DNA of 64,000 bases from Liquidambar formosana (GCA_039720395.1 CM077827.1:17099822-17163821), one strand, 5' to 3'; positions 10,505 through 21,807 are shown, numbered from the stretch's first letter. The notes: generated from the sequence alone by a model not told the origin. Made by a program: numbers and translations.

Positions 10505-13500
10505 AGATTATATCCATTGTCTTCGCGCCTTTTTGTCTCTTAATGTGTGTGGCATGGAAATAGACCCTAGAGACGCTGATATCCCTCCCGAGCTCATTGA
10601 GCAAAGGAATAAAGGGATAGCACAACCGATTACAGAAGAATTAGAATCAATCAATCTAGGGACGAATGAATTGCCAAAAATAATTAAAATTGGTGCAACA
10701 CTTTCCCCTTCTAAAAAAGAACAATTAGTTGAGTTATTGAGAGAAAACCTTGAAGCGTTCGCATGGTCTTATGAAGATATGCCCGGAGTAGACACAGACA
10801 TAGTGCAGCATCACATTCCGACCAATCCTGACATGAAGCCTGTTAAGCAGAAATTGAGGAGAATGAAGCCTGAGTGGGCGTTGAAGATAAAAGAAGAGGT
10901 GATCAAGCAGATAGAGGCTAAGTTCCTTAAGGTTGTGGAGTACCCTGAATGGCTTGCAAATATAGTACCGGTTCCAAAGAAGGATGGCAGAGTGCGTATG
11001 TGTGTAGACTTTCGTGATTTGAATAATGCATGCCCTAAGGATGACTTTCCACTACCACATATTGACGTGTTAGTTGATAGTACCGCAGGGCACGCTCTTC
11101 TTTCTTTCATGGATGGTTTCTTGGGTTACAATCAGATCAAGATGGCACCAGAAGATATGGAGAAAACATCCTTCATTACTCAGTGGGGGACTTACTGTTA
11201 CAAAGTAATGCCGTTCGGATTAAAGAATGCAGGGGCGACTTATTAGAGAGCTGCTACCACTTTGTTGCATGACATGATACACAAAGAAGTCGAGGTTTAC
11301 GTCGACGACATGATTGTCAAGTCAAAAGATAGGGAAGGACATGTAGCTGTGCTCAGAAAGTTCTTTGATCGAATCATAAAGTACAAGCTTCGCCTCAACC
11401 CTCAGAAATGTGCTTTTGAAGTCACTGCCGGAAAGTTGCTAGGTTTCATGATAACACAGAGGGGAATTGAAGTGGATCCAAGCAAGATCAAGGCCATTCT
11501 GGAGATGCCGCCGCCCAAAAATGAGAAGGAGATCCGAGGTTTCCTAGGAAGATTGCAGTACATAAGCCGGTTCATAGCTCAACTCACTACCATTTGTGAG
11601 CCTGTTTTCAAGCTACTAAAGAAAGGAGAACCAAAAGAATGGAACGAGGAATGCCAGAATGCTTTTGAAGCCATTAAACGCTACTTAAGCAATCCACCGA
11701 TACTGGTTCCACCTAGAGAAGGAGAGCCGCTGTTGCTGTACTTAACCGTCACAGAAACCGCTATGGGGGCAATGCTTGCACAATACTTGGAAGAGTCAAG
11801 GAAAGAGAATGCCATCTACTATCTGAGTAAGAAAATGACATACTATGAGGTGAACTACAACGCTGTGGAAAAGACTTGCATGGCATTGGTGTGGGCCTCT
11901 CAAAAACTCCGCCATTACATGCTATCTTTCCAGGTGTTCCTCGTTAGTCGCATGGATCCACTCAAATATTTACTTGAAAAGCCAATGTTGACCTATCGTA
12001 GTGCACGGTGGTTGATGTTGTTATCTGAATTTGATATCAAGTATGTGGTACAGAGCTCGATAAAAGGGAGAGTTATTTCAGAACACTTAGCAGAAAATCC
12101 AGTTTCAGAAGAAGATGGCATTGAACAAGGGTTCCCTGACGAGGACATATTGGAGATAGAAAAGAAGCCATGGAAAGTCTACTTCGACGGTGTTGCAAAT
12201 AAAAGGGGCTTCGGCATTGGAGTCTTGTTGATCTCTCCTGATGACGCCCACACTCCTCTGGCAATGAAGTTAGGGTTTGAGGCCACAAACAACATCACCG
12301 AATATGAAGCTTGCATTCTAGGGTTGGAAGCAGCCTTAGATTTGGGAGTTGAGGAATTAGAAGTGTACGGAGACTCAACCTTGATTATCTGCCAAATCAA
12401 AGGGGAATGGAAGGCTCAAGACGAGAAGTTGTTACCCTATCATGCTTATCTAGAAGCACTTACCAAAGAATTCAACAAAATAGAGTTCCACTACTTGTCA
12501 AGGGCAAAGAACCGCTTTGCTGACACTCTTGCTACACTCGCGTCCATGGTGGAAATCCCAGAAGGCGGAAATGTTCGTCCACTCGTGATTGAAAGAAGAA
12601 AAGAACCGGTATACTGTTGCAGTGTTCAGAATAGTCAAGTGACAGATGGGCGTCCGTGGTTCTATGACATCCAGAGATTCGTAGAGAAAAGGGAATACCC
12701 TGAAGGAGCTTCAAAAGTAGACAGGCATACGCTGAGAAGATTGGCTACCCACTACATCATGTGCGGAGGAAAGCTATACAGACGATCCTATGACGGCATC
12801 CACTTGCTCTGTGTGACAGAAGAAGAAGCTCAAAGAATAATTGAAGAGGTACATGAAGGAGCAGGGGCACCCCACATGAATGGTTATATGCTAGCTAAGA
12901 AGATTGCTCGTCTCGGTTACTATTGGACCACCATGGAAAGAGATTGTCATTTACATGTCAAGAAGTGCCATAACTGTCAAATCTTTGCCAATGTTCAGCA
13001 CCTTCCATCAATGCCTTTGAATACTATGTCATCCCCTTGGCCCTTTTCAACTTGGGGAATAGATATCATTGAAAAAATCCATCCTAAGTCAAAGGAAGGT
13101 CATGAGTTTATCTTGGTGGCAATAGATTACTTCACTAAGTGGGTAGAGGCGAAGTCCTACAAAACCTTAGTGTCAAAGCAAGTGGCCCATTTCATTAAGA
13201 CCCACATTATCTGTCGATATGGGGTTCCGCATGAGATCATATCAGATAATGGACAACACTTCCGAGGTGAGGTAGAAGAAATCTTGCAGAAGTACAGCAT
13301 TCGAGTTCACAAGTCTTCCCCTTATAGGCCACAGACAAATGGAGCAGTTGAAGCAGCTAACAAGAATGTAAAGAACATGCTACAGAAGTCGGCCAAGAAG
13401 TACAATGACTGGTCAGAAAGGTTGCCACTCGTCTTATGGGGTTATCGCACTTCAATAAGATCTTCTACAGGCGCTACACCGTATTCATTGGTTTATGGCA

Positions 13501-13901
13501 TGGAAGCAGTTCTCCCCATCGAGTTGGAAATTCCTTCTCTTAGAGTAATAATGGAAGACCAACTATCTGAAGTGGAATGGGTAAGATACAGATATGATGA
13601 GCTAGTTTTGCTTGATGAAAGGCGTTTAAATGCTTTGTACCATGTCCAAGGTTATCAGCGCAGAATAGCTAGAGCTTTCAACAAGCGCGTCAAGGATCGT
13701 GGCTTGAAAGATGGAGACATAGTGTTGAAGGAAATCCGCGCACCTATCTTTGATCCAAGGGGCAAGTTCAGGCCTAACTGGGGCGGTCCCTACATCATAA
13801 AGGAGATATTACCGGGAGGAGCAGTTCGATTGATGGATTTGGATGGAATAGAGTTCTCTCAACCAACCAATTTAGATCAACTCAAGAGATACCATGTGTA
13901 A
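10505..13901 (+). pseudogene. pol: pol: RT - RNase H - archaeal-type RNase H - integrase, one in-frame TAG
   Basis: After the splice acceptor the frame encodes an RT N-terminal region with the conserved VPVPKKDGRVRMCVDFRDLN, then PFGLKNAGATY, and the catalytic YVDD at 11298-11309. The RT-linked RNase H is near 11680-12000. A second RNase H begins about 12171 (KVYFDGVANKRGFGIG) and runs to about 12550 with E and D positions in EYEA and VYGDS; this dual arrangement typifies Tat elements. The integrase follows: H-H-C-C zinc finger about 12850-12980, core from WGID (about 13053), SDNG (about 13240) and the catalytic glutamate in GAVEAANK (about 13348). TGA/TAA-free up to the stop at 13899-13901, except TAG at 11244-11246 between GATY and RA, again consistent with CAG to TAG. 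Confidence 0.9.
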
Positions 13902-14283
13902 AGTTTGTTAGGTTGAAAACCTGTAAAGGCGACCTAGGCAAAAGAAAAGCATGAACTACGAGGGCCTGATTCTCCATCATTTAAAAAAGAAAAAGAAGAA
14001 AAAAAAGAAAAAAAAAGGAAGAAAGAAAAGAAAAGAAGAAAATGTTTATAACATGATGGAGATACGTAGGCAGCCCATAAAGTTACCTTGGGTGCGGTCC
14101 AATTGAGAAAAGAGAAAAGAAACAAGGGGCATGGCAATGTATAAAGCAATTCATAAATCAAAGTTAATTGTTTGATGGCAATTCATTCAAAACTAGAGAA
14201 ATTGATAATAGTTTTATTTGTAATAATTGTAAGTCTCGAAGGACTATTATTGTGCTTAACATGCTTAAAATTCAAAAGGGTTG
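13902..14283. other. pol 3' untranslated spacer with purine tract
   Basis: No ORF. A nearly pure A/G tract occupies about 13981-14043. TACGTAGGC at 14063-14071 resembles a motif in the LTRs (4978-4986, 24425-24433). The antisense DUF7745-like frame ends at 14284, so sense pol and the antisense gene converge tail-to-tail across this spacer. Confidence 0.5.
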
Positions 14284-15564
14284 CTAATTCCTTGCTCTCT
14301 GAGAAGTCTTCTTTGTTCCAGTAGTCTTGTTTGCTTTGGTGTCATCCTCCTTTGACCTCTTTGTACTCCCCATCTTTGTACTCCCCAGTGAAGAAATCCC
14401 AATCAACTCAGCTACTTGAGCCCTCATTATTGTTTCTTTGTGGCCAATATCTTCAGATAACCACTTCTTGTATTCCTTGCTAAGCTCATAAGGTCCACCA
14501 GTGTTTGGTACTAAGGTAGCGGAGTTCCAGCTATTCCATCTATCCTCCATCCATTTGACCAGAGATTGAGAAACAGGTTGAACGGGGTGAACTTGCCTTG
14601 AATTTGTCTGAATGGTACTCGCTTGGTTGTTTGGAATTGTTTGAACTGCACCAAATTACCGAAGGATTCGAGATGGCCAGTAAAAAAAAGTCGCTTTCAA
14701 GCCCATCAACTTGATAAGTGTACAGCCCACAGTTCGCAGGAGCACCTTTTCGTTACATTTCCAGTGAGGCACGTGCCAACAGATAGATCGCCATGAGGAA
14801 TGGTACAGCATGTCAAGCCATTCGTCAGGAGAAGCATCTGGCGGGAATTCAGGAACACACAGACGGAAGTGTTGAGGCCCATAATTTGTAACATGAGGAG
14901 ATGATAAGAGGTTTAACCGCTCTAGTAACCACGTATGAAGAAGGAGGGGGCTGCCCTCAAAGTTTGCCTCAAACCGATCCTGTACCTTGTCTAGCCCATT
15001 GAGAGTTTCCGCTAGAACCATTGGAATTATGTTTCGGGACTTGGAAAGAGGACTTACAAGCTCACAAATTTCAATTGGGACAAACAACGTACCATTGGTG
15101 ATGAGAAACCTCCCAATCAAGCAGAAAGCTAAGGCGTGCTGACGCGGTCGAGATAAAGGCAGCCCACATGACCTCCCAAGGGGCAGGAAAGATGTTGCTA
15201 GCTTGTTCAAATCTACCATGTTATCTTTTATAAAGGCCATAGCATCGTGGGTAGAGATTTCCAGAAGAGAAGCAAAAGAAGAAACATAACCTTGTCGAAG
15301 GTATGGAAGGATGAAGGGCCCTGACGGTTGCACTCCGAACAGCGCGCAAAATTCCTCATGGGTGGGGCAAATTTCATTACGATGGAAATGGAAAACATGA
15401 AGCTCGGGATCCCAAAAGTATGTAGAAGCATAGAGCATAGTCCAATTTACCTTGACTTTGGCGAGGGAATAGAGCGCGCCCAAGCTATAACTCTTGAAAA
15501 CCCTTTTGTCTTCTTTACTCATGTTGCTGAAGCAAAGTGTCAAAAAGCTATCAAAAGTCTCCAT
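14284..15564 (-). pseudogene. Antisense DUF7745-like ORF, one in-frame TAA
   Basis: Read on the minus strand from ATG 15564-15562 (METFDSF). The open frame extends upstream to 15636 but passes through the TATA box, so the later ATG is preferred. It runs about 300 residues to TAA 14658-14656, then continues in the same frame to a second stop at 14284 (427 codons in all). The pattern of an early YASTYFWDPELHVFHF, then PTHEEFCALFGV, then a tryptophan-rich C-terminal half resembles the DUF7745 domain of plant transposon-associated proteins, whose function is unknown. The internal TAA precedes FGA and fits a CAA-to-TAA change. Its own TATA box (15613-15621) and GC-module (15709-15767) lie just upstream. 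The family assignment is from pattern memory. Confidence 0.65.
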
Positions 15565-15612
15565 GAATTGATGTTGAATGAATAATAATGGTTTATGAAC
15601 ATGTGGGGGGTG

Positions 15613-15621
15613 TTTTTTATA
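15613..15621 (-). promoter_or_regulatory. TATA box of antisense DUF7745-like gene
   Basis: On the minus strand CCTATAAAAAACA, about 50 bp before the chosen ATG at 15564, implying a very short 5' leader. It lies 88 bp downstream (minus-strand sense) of the GC-module. Confidence 0.5.
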
Positions 15622-15708
15622 GGCTTTTAGGCTCAAATTTGAGTCCTAGAAGGCTTAGAAGTCGAAAAAAGCGTCAAAAAGTCGCAAAACGCGTAAACAG
15701 CAAAAGTG

Positions 15709-15767
15709 CTCGGGAGACCGGTTGAGGCCAACCGGTCCAACCGGTTGGGCCCAACCGGTCACCCGAG
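15709..15767 (-). promoter_or_regulatory. GC-rich inverted-repeat module upstream of DUF7745-like gene
   Basis: Minus-strand CTCGGGTGACCGGTT begins at 15767 and the partner arm AACCGGTCTCCCGAG (one mismatch) ends at 15709. ACCGGT words fill the centre. This is the LTR module in reverse orientation. Downstream on the minus strand there is further similarity to the LTR (TTTTTGACG, ACTTCTAAGCC), so a whole promoter segment may have been copied. Confidence 0.6.
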
Positions 15768-16057
15768 GCCGTTTTTCCCGATTCCCTGTTTTGACCATTT
15801 TTGACCCCCGTATGCTCCGGAAGGCCAATTTTGACCATTTTGAGCTCAAATTGACTCACGCTTGAGTCAAGAGTCATGAAATTCAATCAACAAGAGATAG
15901 ATATCATAATTCAAAGGTGGGGAATGCATGAACTTGGTTTTAAAAGAAAGAACTTGAAAGATAACATAAATGCCCACATAGGCTTAGTACAAGGATTTCA
16001 CAAGTTAAGAGTTTCTAGATGCTTAAATTGAGTTTCCTAAACTTAAAATAAGTGTCT

Positions 16058-19000
16058 TCAACGCTTCCTTCGTGGTTTCCTTCTCTTGCTTGGCCCTGCT
16101 TCCTCTGTTGGTGGAGGAGGTGGTGGAGCCACGGCTAGGTTGTACTGAGGGAAGGAATTAATCTGCAAGTTTCCAAGAAAATAGATGATGTGAGTACCAC
16201 TTTTTAAAGAAGAAAACCAAAGATTTTCAAAAGTTTTTTTTGATTTGAGCGTTTTCAAAAGTTTTTGATTTGAGCTATTCTTACTGGGTGTGCGTGTTCG
16301 CCGGCTCTATATACTTCTTGCCTTGATAGGCTCAGGCTCATCCTCATCATGTCCCTCCTCAAGCTGGCATTGAGATTGATCCATTCTTGTGAATACCCGG
16401 CGGGTGTCTGTGAAAAGAGAAATTGGGTAAGAAGTGTCTAATGAATAGTTGGGGATTAAGAGAATCAAGTCAACCTTGAAACTTACAGTCTCATATCTAG
16501 GATCTATCTGAGGAACCTCGTCTATCACGGGAGGTGCTATAGTCATGGGCATGATGTCACCTCCTTGGCACAAATCAATGGACCACCTAGGCTGTGGCAA
16601 AGGGGGCAGTGCGTCCCTATCCATACCGTCATCATCACTATCCATATGCACCCCTGACACGCTTGAGGTCGAACCCACTGTGGAATGGTGACCACGAGCT
16701 CGCCGTCCCTGAAAAGAGTGGCACATAGTCAGCTGGGAAACACTTGCAAAGCATGTATGGGGTTGAGTATGTACTTACCCCTATGGGTGGAACTCCTACG
16801 ACCCTAGGAGGCATCAGATACCTCCTACAGAAACTCTCGTAGTTCCCATTCGGAACTATGAAGTCAATCGCATCCTTGCCTCGTATAGCTTTGATCAATT
16901 CGCGCTCCTGCAAGGAGTTGGCATGTCTCATGTTCTCAGGTGGTGCCATAGGGACTGCAGCTGCATTGATGTTGCTTTTTACTTGGCGCCAAACTCGCTC
17001 CCCGAGGTACCAGTAGCGACCCATAGGACCCTCTAGGAGGATCCGCTTCTCTGTCATGTCTACACACCTGTGGCATTGCTCCTCAAGGGCATATTTCCAT
17101 TGTGCCCATGGATCCCAGTCCACCTAATTCATGAGTTGGTGTTAAGAGAAAGAATTGAAGGAAGATGGAATTCAAAAGATAAAAGCTTTAGAGATTACTT
17201 TGTCAGCAGTAATGCAAGCTAGGAATGCCCTAGCATGGGCATAGTCGTGCTTATTGTCCACCGAATCACACCTATTGTCGATGTGATAATTGGACATCAC
17301 AGGCCATGAAGGATCATTGTCAATGAGAGGGGGGCGCTCAAACCCCAAGTATTCGTAGTACCAAATCTGTTTTCAAAAAAGAAAATGAATTTCAAAAGAA
17401 GTGATAAGGTGTACTCATTGCAAATATTGTTAGAAAGGAAATTTGTGGTTTGATTTACCTCCCAAATAAAGGACATCCCGCAGTGGTTTGTGCTCACTCC
17501 ACGCGATCTGTCGCTTATAGACCTATACAGTACAGCAAGAGCGGCGTTACCCCAGTTGTAATCGCCCATCCCCCAAACATCCTCCATGCAAGCAAGATGT
17601 CCTAAAGGAGCAACATCACCAGAGCTAGCAAAGAATATGCTAGACAACATATATAGCATAAATGCTCGGCAAGACAAGATGGATCTGCGTCATCCTCTTC
17701 TCTTTGATCGCCAAAATGAATCTTTAGCCAAGTTCGGCGTACTCCACCCCTTTGAACAGGAACCATGGTCCTGAGTTGTTCCAGGAGATAATGGGGATCC
17801 CCATGAGCATTGTCATAGTAAGATAGTCTCCGCCCACCTAGGCGAAGTCCTGTGATAACAGTAAAGTCCGTTGGGGTAAGAGTCATTTCCCCGAAACTGA
17901 AGTGAAACGTGTTGGTGGTGTCCCACCACAACTCAGTGAGGGCCAGCAAAGCTTGTCTATCCCTCTGCTCCACCCATAAAGCATTCAAAAAATCTCCAAA
18001 ACCCGCATTAATTATGATCTTTTGGGTTTCGGGTTGCCGTGTGGCCATTTTGCGCCACCACTCAATCACTCCTCCAAGGGCGTGCCTCGTTCTATCTTCA
18101 AAATTTGGCTACAAAGAATAAAAGAAATCATGGAAATTGTTATTTTGAATATTTGCTATGCTTAATGAATAACTCAAGAATGTTTAAATTCATGGCTTTT
18201 CAAGATTTTCAAAGGCTTGCACATAAGAAAAGAAAGTTTTTTGCAAAAGTAAGTGTTTCAAAAAAATCAAAGGATAGCATTCAAAGAGAATACCCATGAG
18301 TTTTCCTTGGGTTGGTTAAAGTATTTAAAAAGAAAAAAAATGATTTTATTCTCTCGAGAATTTTATCAAACACTTGAGGCGTATAGCTATGCCCACATGT
18401 TTTTTGAAAAGAAAGGTGTTTTCTAAACTCATCGGTAAACTCCTTGGAGAATACCTTTGATGTTTTTTTTAAGAACTTAGAATATTTGAAAAGAAAAAGA
18501 ATGATTTTATTCTCTCGAGAATTTTATCAAACGCTTGAGGCGTATAGCTATGCCCACATGTTTTTTGAAAAGAAAGGTGTTTCTTAAACTCATGGGTAAA
18601 CCCCTTGGAGAATACCTTTGATGTTTTGAATATTTGAAAAGAAAAAGAATGATTTTATTCTCTCGAGAATTTTATCAAACGCTTGAGGCGTATAGCTATG
18701 CCCACATGTTTTTTTGAAAAGAAAGGTGTTTCTTAAACTCATGGGTAAACCCCTTGGAGAATACCTTTGATGTTTTGAATATTTGAAAAGAAAAAGAATG
18801 ATTTTATTCTCTCGAGAATTTTATCAAACGCTTGAGGCGTATAGCTATGCCCACATGTTTTTTGAAAAGAAAGGTGTTTCTTAAACTCATGGGTAAACCC
18901 CTTGGAGAATACCTTTGATGTTTTGAATATTTGAAAAGAAAAAGAATGATTTTATTTTCTCGAGAATTTTATCAAACACTTAGTAGGCATAATTATGCCC

Positions 19001-19950
19001 ACATGATTTTTGTGAAGAAAAATGTTTTTAAACTCATGGGTAAGCTCCTTGGAGAATACCTTTGATGTTTTGTTTAAGAACTTGGAATATTTGAAAAGAA
19101 AAAGAATGATTTTATTCTCTCGAGAATTTTATCAAACACTTAGTAGGCATAATTATGCCCACATGATTTTTGTGAAGAAAAATGTTTTTAAACTCATGGG
19201 TAAGCTCCTTGGAGAATACCTTTGATGTTTTGTTTAAGAACTTGGAGTATTTGAAAAGAAAAAGATTGATTTTATTCTCTTGAGAATTTTATCAAACACC
19301 TAGTAGGCATAGTTATGCCCACATGATTTTTGTGAAGAAAAATGTTTTTAAACTCATGGGTAAGCTCCTTGGAAAATATCTTTGATAGTTTGTTCAAGAA
19401 CTTTTGGTATTTGAAAGCAAAAAGAATGGTTTTATTCTCTTGGGAATTTTATCAAACACTTAGTGGGCATAGTTATGCCTACAAGGTTTTTTTGTAAAGA
19501 AAAGAACTTCAAAATTCATGGGTTGGCATTCTAGAGAATGCTCTTGAGTTCACTTTTGATTATCTTGACTATTTGAAAGCAAAAAGAAAGATTTTATTCT
19601 CTTGGGAATTTTATCAAACACTTGGTGGGCATAGTTATGCCTATGTTGGAAAATGAGGTCTTTGTATATGGAAAACTCCCAAAAGTTGTCAAAATAGCAA
19701 GAACTCAAGGCATTCCATTTATAAGAATAGCAAATATTTAAAAAGAAACAATGAAATGAAAGAATAAGAATGAACTTGAAGGAGTTGGGAATTATCTTAC
19801 CTCATTCATGGAATGGATGTAGGAGAGATGATTGTTGGGTTCCAAGAGCAAGCTATCCGGTTGATCTTCATAATGAGGTGCTTTGTATGTTTTCTTGAGG
19901 AAATGATGTGGATATTTTGCATCAGAGTATTTATTTGATGAAGAACTCAT
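16058..19950 (-). pseudogene. Antisense seven-exon plant mobile domain (PMD/MAIN-like) gene, one frameshift
   Basis: Minus-strand exons: 19950-19801, 18108-17459, 17366-17199, 17123-16779, 16708-16487, 16407-16285, 16162-16058. All introns are GT-AG and all junctions phase 0. ATG at 19950 (MSSSSNKYSD); stop TGA 16060-16058; about 587 residues. Exon 2 carries the PMD signature (ELWWDTTNTFHFSFGEMTL, then TGLRLGGRR, then the LLYMLSSIFF-like and WGNAALAVLYR segments). PMD proteins are plant proteins, including MAIN/MAIL1, shared with transposons and linked to silencing or meristem function. The C-terminus is proline-rich, then basic (PSKRRKPRRKR), like a nuclear signal. Exon 2 has one frameshift between about 17740 and 17677. 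Intron 1 (1.7 kb) holds a tandem array. TATA and GC-module lie upstream at 20196-20294. Confidence 0.8.
18330..19650. repeat. Tandem array, ~148/160-bp units x9, inside PMD intron 1
   Basis: TTTTATCAAAC recurs at 18361, 18522, 18670, 18819, 18967, 19127, 19287, 19447 and 19609. Each unit also contains ATGATTTTATTCTCT, a GAGGCGTATAGCTATGCCCACA or TAGGCATAATTATGCCCACA word, and AACTCATGGGTAA. Spacings fall into two classes, about 148 and about 160 bp, and units grow more diverged to the right. The shorter class is the most uniform, suggesting recent local expansion. Confidence 0.9.
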
Positions 19951-20195
19951 GTTGGATGTTCTTGAAAAAATGGGTTTGATTTGAAAAAGTAAGTTGGGAA
20001 GGATGATTTGATGAATCAAAGGTTGTTTTGATTCCTTGAAAGTGATATTGTTGGTGTTTAATCACCACAATGATTCAAGTTTAATGCCAAAGTTTTGGTA
20101 TTTTGAAGTTGGGAATGTTGGGTTTTGGGTTTCTAGAGAGAGAAGCTCTCAAAAACAAGCAAAAGGATGATGAACAAGTGAGGAAGGTGCAAGGC

Positions 20196-20201
20196 TTTAT
20201 A
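20196..20201 (-). promoter_or_regulatory. TATA box of antisense PMD gene
   Basis: Minus strand GGCTATAAAGCC, about 250 bp before the PMD ATG at 19950 and 37 bp from the GC-module. The leader between them is T/C- and A-rich without upstream long ORFs. Confidence 0.55.
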
Positions 20202-20237
20202 GCCAAAACACCAAAAAAGTGCAGCAGAAAAATCCCT

Positions 20238-20294
20238 CTCGGGTGACCGGTTGGCCCCAACTGGTCCAACCGGTTCACCAACCGGTCCCCCAAG
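20238..20294 (-). promoter_or_regulatory. GC-rich inverted-repeat module upstream of PMD gene
   Basis: On the plus strand it begins CTCGGGTGACCGGTT and ends AACCGGTCCCCCAAG; the second arm has two mismatches. ACCGGTT and ACTGGTCC words lie inside. Position and orientation relative to the TATA box match the other modules of this element. Confidence 0.6.
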
Positions 20295-20559
20295 CCCATT
20301 TCTCGTTTTGTGCATTTTTTGCACAATTTCGCTTAACCAGGCCCCTTTTCGCTTGATTTTTTGATGAAATTTCTCTTGAAAGGCTTAGAACCTGATGTGA
20401 ATGATTTGAAATGAATGAAATGAATAGTGATTAGTCACTAATTGAATTATTAGTGCACTCATGGTGGTATTTGCAAGCCCGCTTTGACATTTGCTTTGTT
20501 AAAGGGCTTTACCTTTGGATGATGGAAGGATGATGCTTATGATATTTGTTTGGAATCAT

Positions 20560-21350
20560 GGAATTTTATATTCCTTGATTTCTTGTGATTGAATTGCTAT
20601 TGCTATTTATTTCTTGAGGAAATTATAGCACGTTGGGATTGATTGAGTGTTCTTGCTTATTTTTAATCCTCGGGTTAAAATAAAGCTTTGTTGATTGGAT
20701 GATGAGTTGATTGGATGCTTGAGATGCTTTGTAAGGATCATGAAATTGTTATTTCTTGATTCTTTGTCATGAATTGACATTGCTATTAATTTCTTGAGGA
20801 GATTATAGCATCATCAGAGTGTGTGCCTTGCTTAATTTTAACAAAGAGTGTTAAAATAAAGCCTATGATTGCTTGATTGGAGTTGGTTTTGGAAGTATGT
20901 TTAAATGACTCTTTGAGTCACATACATGGATTATCTTGCATTGCTATTAATTTCTCGAGGAGATTATAGCATAATTGGAGTGTGTGCTTTGCTTAATTTT
21001 AACAAAGATTGTTAAAATAAAGCCTATGAATGCTCGATTGGAATTGGTTTTGGAAGTATGTTTAAATGACTCTTTGAGTCACATACATGGATGTTTTGCA
21101 TTGCTATTAATTTCTTGAGGAAATTATAGTACATTTGGAATATTTGCTTTGCTTAATCTTAACAAAGATTGTTAAGATAAAGCCTATGATTGCTTGGATA
21201 GAAGTGTTTTTGGAAGTATGTTTAAATAACTCCTTGAGTCACATACATGAATTGATTTGCATTGCTATTTATTTCTTGAGGAAATTTTAGCACAATGAAT
21301 GGATTGCCCTCACTTAATTTTAACAAAGTTGTTAAAATTAAAGTCTCATG
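20560..21350. repeat. Tandem array, ~165-bp units x5
   Basis: A unit containing TTGCTATT(A/T)ATTTCTTGAGG and AATTATAGCA recurs near 20593, 20772, 20940, 21101 and 21260. Linked words are TTAATTTTAACAAAG, GTTAAAATAAAGCCTATGA and TTTAAATGACTCTTTGAGTC. No coding potential. Confidence 0.8.
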
Positions 21351-21365
21351 ATTTTGTTTAGTAAG

Positions 21366-21660
21366 CATGGTGTGTTTAAATGACTCTTGTAGTCACACAC
21401 AACCCCCTATCTTGTGCGTGTCCTCATTATAAAGAATGAGCGTACATTATGGAAGCATATGTGTTCCTATTAGAAAGAATAGGCATATCAGAGTATAGTG
21501 TGTTTAAATGATCCTTGCGGTCACACACGCCCCCTATCTTGTGCGTGTCCTCATTATAAAGAATGAGCGTCATTATAGAAGCATATGTGTTCCTATTAGC
21601 AAGAATAGGCATATGAGAGTACCGTGTGTTTAAATAACTTTCGAGTCACACACAACCCCC
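21366..21660. repeat. Tandem array, ~115-bp units x2.5
   Basis: GTGTGTTTAAATGA..C then CACACAC..CCCCCTAT, TTGTGCGTGTCCTCATTATAAAGAATGAGCGT and ATTAGAAAGAATAGGCATAT recur near 21370, 21490 and, partly, 21623. The array continues the 165-bp array as a derived variant. Confidence 0.7.
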
Positions 21661-21807
21661 CCCTATTTTGTACAAGTGTGCATTATAGCGGTCATGAACA
21701 TCCTCAGTAGTTACTGTTGAAGTTCAAGCCTTGGTTCATCGCCCTTTTCTTGTGAAAATGGGCTGTCTTTTCTAACATTGGTGTCGCTTGCGAAGCAAAC
21801 TCCACCA

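Noticed and set aside
14641..14660. Possible 14-nt intron (GTAATTTGGTGCAG) at the DUF7745-like stop
   Set aside because: Far too short to splice; the frame continues unchanged after the TAA, so a point mutation is simpler.
18330..19650. Regular repeats considered as a CRISPR array
   Set aside because: Units of 148-160 bp are contiguous, without short repeat/unique spacer alternation, and the context is a plant retrotransposon.
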